From the NCBI RefSeq assembly GCF_021497965.1, contig NZ_CP046525.1, positions 62,001-126,000 of the forward strand: a stretch of DNA of 64,000 nucleotides. The letters run 5' to 3'. The translations under genes were made by a program, and so were the position numbers. The first letter of the stretch is position 1; every line of letters starts with the position of its first letter. Origin of the DNA: Streptococcus infantis (GTDB lineage Bacteria > Bacillota > Bacilli > Lactobacillales > Streptococcaceae). The notes under the pieces were generated by a model. It made no database searches. It saw only the letters and a program-made list of their open reading frames with translations, and was not told the DNA's origin. Of the stretch, positions 61,583 through 64,000 are shown in pieces.

Positions 61583-62203
61583 ATGAAAGAAATCAAAGAT
61601 TATCTTGCTTATCAAGGAGAACAGTACCGGAACCCTGACAAAGCAGGAGTTGAAAGAGATAAAATGTTATCCATGCGTAGCAAAGGGCAGGGAGCACGAA
61701 AGTCATTTACTCACCTAGCTGAATGTTTTCAAGCTAGGCATTCCGATTGGAAATTACACCCAACCAGTCAATGGATGAATCAAGCTCAACGTCTTCGCCC
61801 TCATTTTTGGGCTTATTTACAGGCAGAAGGATCAGTTGCGGACCCCATGATGGCTCTTCGTTTGTATGGAAGTCAGAATAATTGGGGAATCTCTTTAGAA
61901 GTTAGCTTTATAGAGAGAAAGAAGGATGAAGCTACCTTATCAAAACAGGCTAAAGTTTTGGATGTGCCAGTGGTTGAGGGAATCTATTATTGGGTTCAGA
62001 AAAACGATGAGAGTTATAGAGTACAAGCCACAGAGAAGAATAGGCAACTTTTGAAGCAAGAATTATCCAGTCAGGAGATTCGTAAGGTTTTAGTAAAAGC
62101 GGATGTTCTAGTAATTGATAAAGAAACTCTGGATACAGTTTTAGATGAACTGGACCAAACTTTTGAAAAATTATTGCCTTTTTATCAAGCGACTAGAAAT
62201 TAG
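61583..62203 (+). CDS. conserved hypothetical protein, 206 aa
   Basis: No signal peptide or membrane segment. The start MKEIKDYLAYQGEQYRNPDK and KGQGARKSFTHLAECFQARH are rich in basic residues; a middle region has SQNNWGISLEVSFIERK; the C-terminus is helical and acidic (IDKETLDTVLDELDQTFEKL). It may belong to the HI_0552-like family found in Haemophilus and streptococci, but I cannot verify this. AAGAAGGAATCAA precedes the ATG. It lies alone between khpB and the transketolase gene, with no clear operon partner. Confidence 0.75.
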   Translation: MKEIKDYLAYQGEQYRNPDKAGVERDKMLSMRSKGQGARKSFTHLAECFQARHSDWKLHPTSQWMNQAQRLRPHFWAYLQAEGSVADPMMALRLYGSQNNWGISLEVSFIERKKDEATLSKQAKVLDVPVVEGIYYWVQKNDESYRVQATEKNRQLLKQELSSQEIRKVLVKADVLVIDKETLDTVLDELDQTFEKLLPFYQATRN

Positions 62204-62240
62204 TTTAATCGGCTGAGTCATTTTATAGTAAATTGTTTTA

Positions 62241-62269
62241 TTGCTATTCTAGGTATTTTTTCATATAAT
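62241..62269 (+). promoter_or_regulatory. transketolase promoter
   Basis: TTGCTA at 62241-62246, 17-bp spacer, TATAAT at 62264-62269. Confidence 0.82.
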
Positions 62270-62321
62270 AGTAAAATAGGATGAGTGGTATACTTATCAC
62301 CTCAAAGAGAAAGGAATTTCT

Positions 62322-64000
62322 ATGTCAAATCTATCTGTTAATGCGATTCGTTTTCTAGGTATTGACGCTATCAATAAAGCAAACTCAGGTCACCCAGGGG
62401 TGGTTATGGGAGCTGCACCGATGGCATACAGCCTATTCACTAAAGAACTTCGTATCAATCCAGCTCAACCAAACTGGATTAACCGCGACCGTTTTATTCT
62501 TTCAGCTGGTCACGGGTCAATGCTCCTCTACGCCCTTCTTCATCTCTCTGGATTTGAAGATGTGAGCATGGATGAAGTGAAGAGCTTCCGTCAATGGGGT
62601 TCTAAAACACCAGGTCACCCAGAATTTGCTCATACAGCAGGAGTTGATGCAACAACAGGTCCTCTAGGACAAGGGATTGCGACTGCGACAGGTTTTGCAC
62701 AAGCAGAACGTTTCCTTGCAGCTAAGTACAACCGCGAAGGTTATAACATCTTTGACCACTACACATATGTTATTTGTGGAGATGGTGACTTGATGGAAGG
62801 TGTCTCAAGTGAAGCTGCATCTTATGCAGGTTTGCAAAAACTTGACAAGTTGGTTGTTCTTTATGACTCAAATGATATCAACTTGGATGGTGAGACAAAA
62901 GATTCCTTCACAGAAAGTGTTCGTGACCGTTACAATGCCTACGGTTGGCATACAGCATTGGTAGAAGATGGGACAGACTTAGAAGCTATTCATGCTGCTA
63001 TTGAAGAAGCTAAGGCTTCAGGAAAACCATCTTTAATCGAAGTGAAAACAGTTATTGGTTATGGTTCTCCAAACAAACAAGGGACTAATGCTGTACACGG
63101 CGCTCCTCTTGGAGCGGATGAAACTGCAGCAACTCGCCAAGCACTTGGTTGGAACTACGAACCATTTGAAATTCCAGCAGAAGTTTATGCTGATTTCAAA
63201 CAAAATGTTGCGGACCGTGGTGCATCAGCGTATGAAGCATGGACAAAACTAGTTGCAGACTATAAAGAAGCTCACCCAGAATTGGCTGCAGAAGTGGAAG
63301 CCATCATCGAAGGACGCGATCCAGTTGAATTGACTCCAGAAGACTTCCCAGCTTTAGAAAATGGTTTCTCTCAAGCGACTCGTAACTCAAGCCAGGATGC
63401 CTTGAATGTAGTAGCTGCTAAATTGCCAACCTTCCTTGGTGGATCAGCTGACCTTGCTCATTCAAATATGACTTACATCAAAACTGACGGACTTCAGGAC
63501 GATGCAAATCGCTTGAACCGTAATATCCAATTTGGTGTTCGTGAATTTGCAATGGGAACTGTTTTGAACGGAATGGCTCTTCATGGTGGACTTCGTGTTT
63601 ATGGCGGAACATTCTTCGTATTCTCAGATTACCTTAAAGCGGCAGTTCGTTTGTCAGCCCTACAAGGTCTTCCTGTAACCTATGTCTTTACTCACGATTC
63701 AATCGCAGTTGGTGAAGATGGGCCAACTCATGAACCGATTGAGCACTTGGCAGGCCTTCGTGCGATTCCAAACCTCAACGTTTTCCGTCCAGCAGATGCG
63801 CGTGAAACTCAAGCAGCTTGGTATCTCGCAGTGAAGAGTGAGAAAACACCAACTGCCCTTGTCTTGACTCGCCAAAACTTGACTGTTGAGGGAGGAACAG
63901 ACTTCGAGAAGGTTGCAAAAGGTGCTTACGTTGTCTATGAAAATGCAGCAGACTTTGACACTATCTTGATTGCAACAGGTTCAGAAGTGAATCTAGCTGT
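62322..64000 (+). CDS. tkt: transketolase (3' end beyond the window)
   Basis: The reading frame is open from the ATG at 62322 to the last base, 559 full codons of an expected 650-660. AGAAAGGAATTTCT precedes it. It moves two-carbon units between sugar phosphates with thiamine diphosphate. [26 protein letters not shown], and GDGDLMEG plus a later Asn form the cofactor site; [20 protein letters not shown] is the second transketolase signature. Strong codon bias fits a highly expressed enzyme of the pentose phosphate pathway. Confidence 0.94.
   Translation, partial: MSNLSVNAIRFLGIDAINKANSGHPGVVMGAAPMAYSLFTKELRINPAQPNWINRDRFILSAGHGSMLLYALLHLSGFEDVSMDEVKSFRQWGSKTPGHPEFAHTAGVDATTGPLGQGIATATGFAQAERFLAAKYNREGYNIFDHYTYVICGDGDLMEGVSSEAASYAGLQKLDKLVVLYDSNDINLDGETKDSFTESVRDRYNAYGWHTALVEDGTDLEAIHAAIEEAKASGKPSLIEVKTVIGYGSPNKQGTNAVHGAPLGADETAATRQALGWNYEPFEIPAEVYADFKQNVADRGASAYEAWTKLVADYKEAHPELAAEVEAIIEGRDPVELTPEDFPALENGFSQATRNSSQDALNVVAAKLPTFLGGSADLAHSNMTYIKTDGLQDDANRLNRNIQFGVREFAMGTVLNGMALHGGLRVYGGTFFVFSDYLKAAVRLSALQGLPVTYVFTHDSIAVGEDGPTHEPIEHLAGLRAIPNLNVFRPADARETQAAWYLAVKSEKTPTALVLTRQNLTVEGGTDFEKVAKGAYVVYENAADFDTILIATGSEVNLA

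Overview
The window is a chromosomal segment of a low-GC Gram-positive coccus, almost certainly a mitis-group Streptococcus (S. pneumoniae / mitis / oralis / infantis neighbourhood). The basis is pneumococcal-type gene content and order, a BOX repeat with A, B and C modules at 2975-3124, a CiaR-type direct repeat driving a small RNA, several close matches to CcpA (cre) sites, and extended -10 promoters. No rRNA, tRNA, CRISPR array, prophage or insertion sequence was seen. Genes were identified by reading the proteins and recalling families; no database search was run.

Layout. 1-12.4 kb: the first codons of a divergent gene, a one-TM surface protein, then an N-glycan use locus: GH125 and GH38 mannosidases, a ROK kinase, a GH20 hexosaminidase, and an ABC importer (ngtP1, ngtP2, ngtS) with a cre site on its promoter. 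12.7-19.8 kb: an OFA-type MFS carrier, trhO, a probable DUF4299 protein under a cre site, two tandem TM2 proteins with duplicated promoters, and two coupled alpha/beta-hydrolase-like genes. 19.9-24.0 kb (minus strand): PadR / DUF1700 / DUF4097 / membrane-protein operon and an MFS carrier. Both the DUF4097 gene and the MFS gene are broken by a one-base loss in an A run. 24.2-30.6 kb: glycosyltransferase plus CapD/FlaA1-type gene, two DUF805 genes, HAD phosphatase, and L-serine dehydratase sdaAA/sdaAB. 30.8-38.2 kb: LysM muralytic-type protein, a Gln/Asn/Ser-rich membrane protein with a coupled leader ORF, mnmA, Nudix, mnmG, a 44-aa protein, and a GT-C-like membrane protein. 38.2-42.4 kb: anaerobic ribonucleotide reductase cluster (nrdD, 46-aa protein, GNAT, nrdG, uridine-kinase-like gene) behind two NrdR-like boxes.

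42.5-57.4 kb: the S10-spc-alpha ribosomal operon from rpsJ to rplQ with secY, adk, infA, rpmJ and rpoA, ending in a 20-bp terminator. Its long spacers carry perfect hairpins, while its short spacers are little more than ribosome binding sites. 57.5-64 kb: ACT-domain and UPF0210 genes, a probable cia-dependent small RNA (about 59145-59239), rnpA-yidC-khpB, an unrecognised 206-aa protein, and a transketolase that runs off the end.

How parts work together. The first block should trim mannose and HexNAc from host N-glycans, phosphorylate released sugar and import oligosaccharide, under catabolite repression; no ATPase is encoded, so a shared one elsewhere is needed. The nrd cluster supplies deoxynucleotides without oxygen. 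The ribosomal block links translation, protein export (secY, later yidC) and transcription (rpoA). The most notable unlabelled elements are the CiaR-driven sRNA, the paired NrdR boxes that double as terminator arms, the PadR palindromes flanking their promoter, the 15-codon ORF coupled to adk, and the hairpin-bearing spacers of the ribosomal operon.
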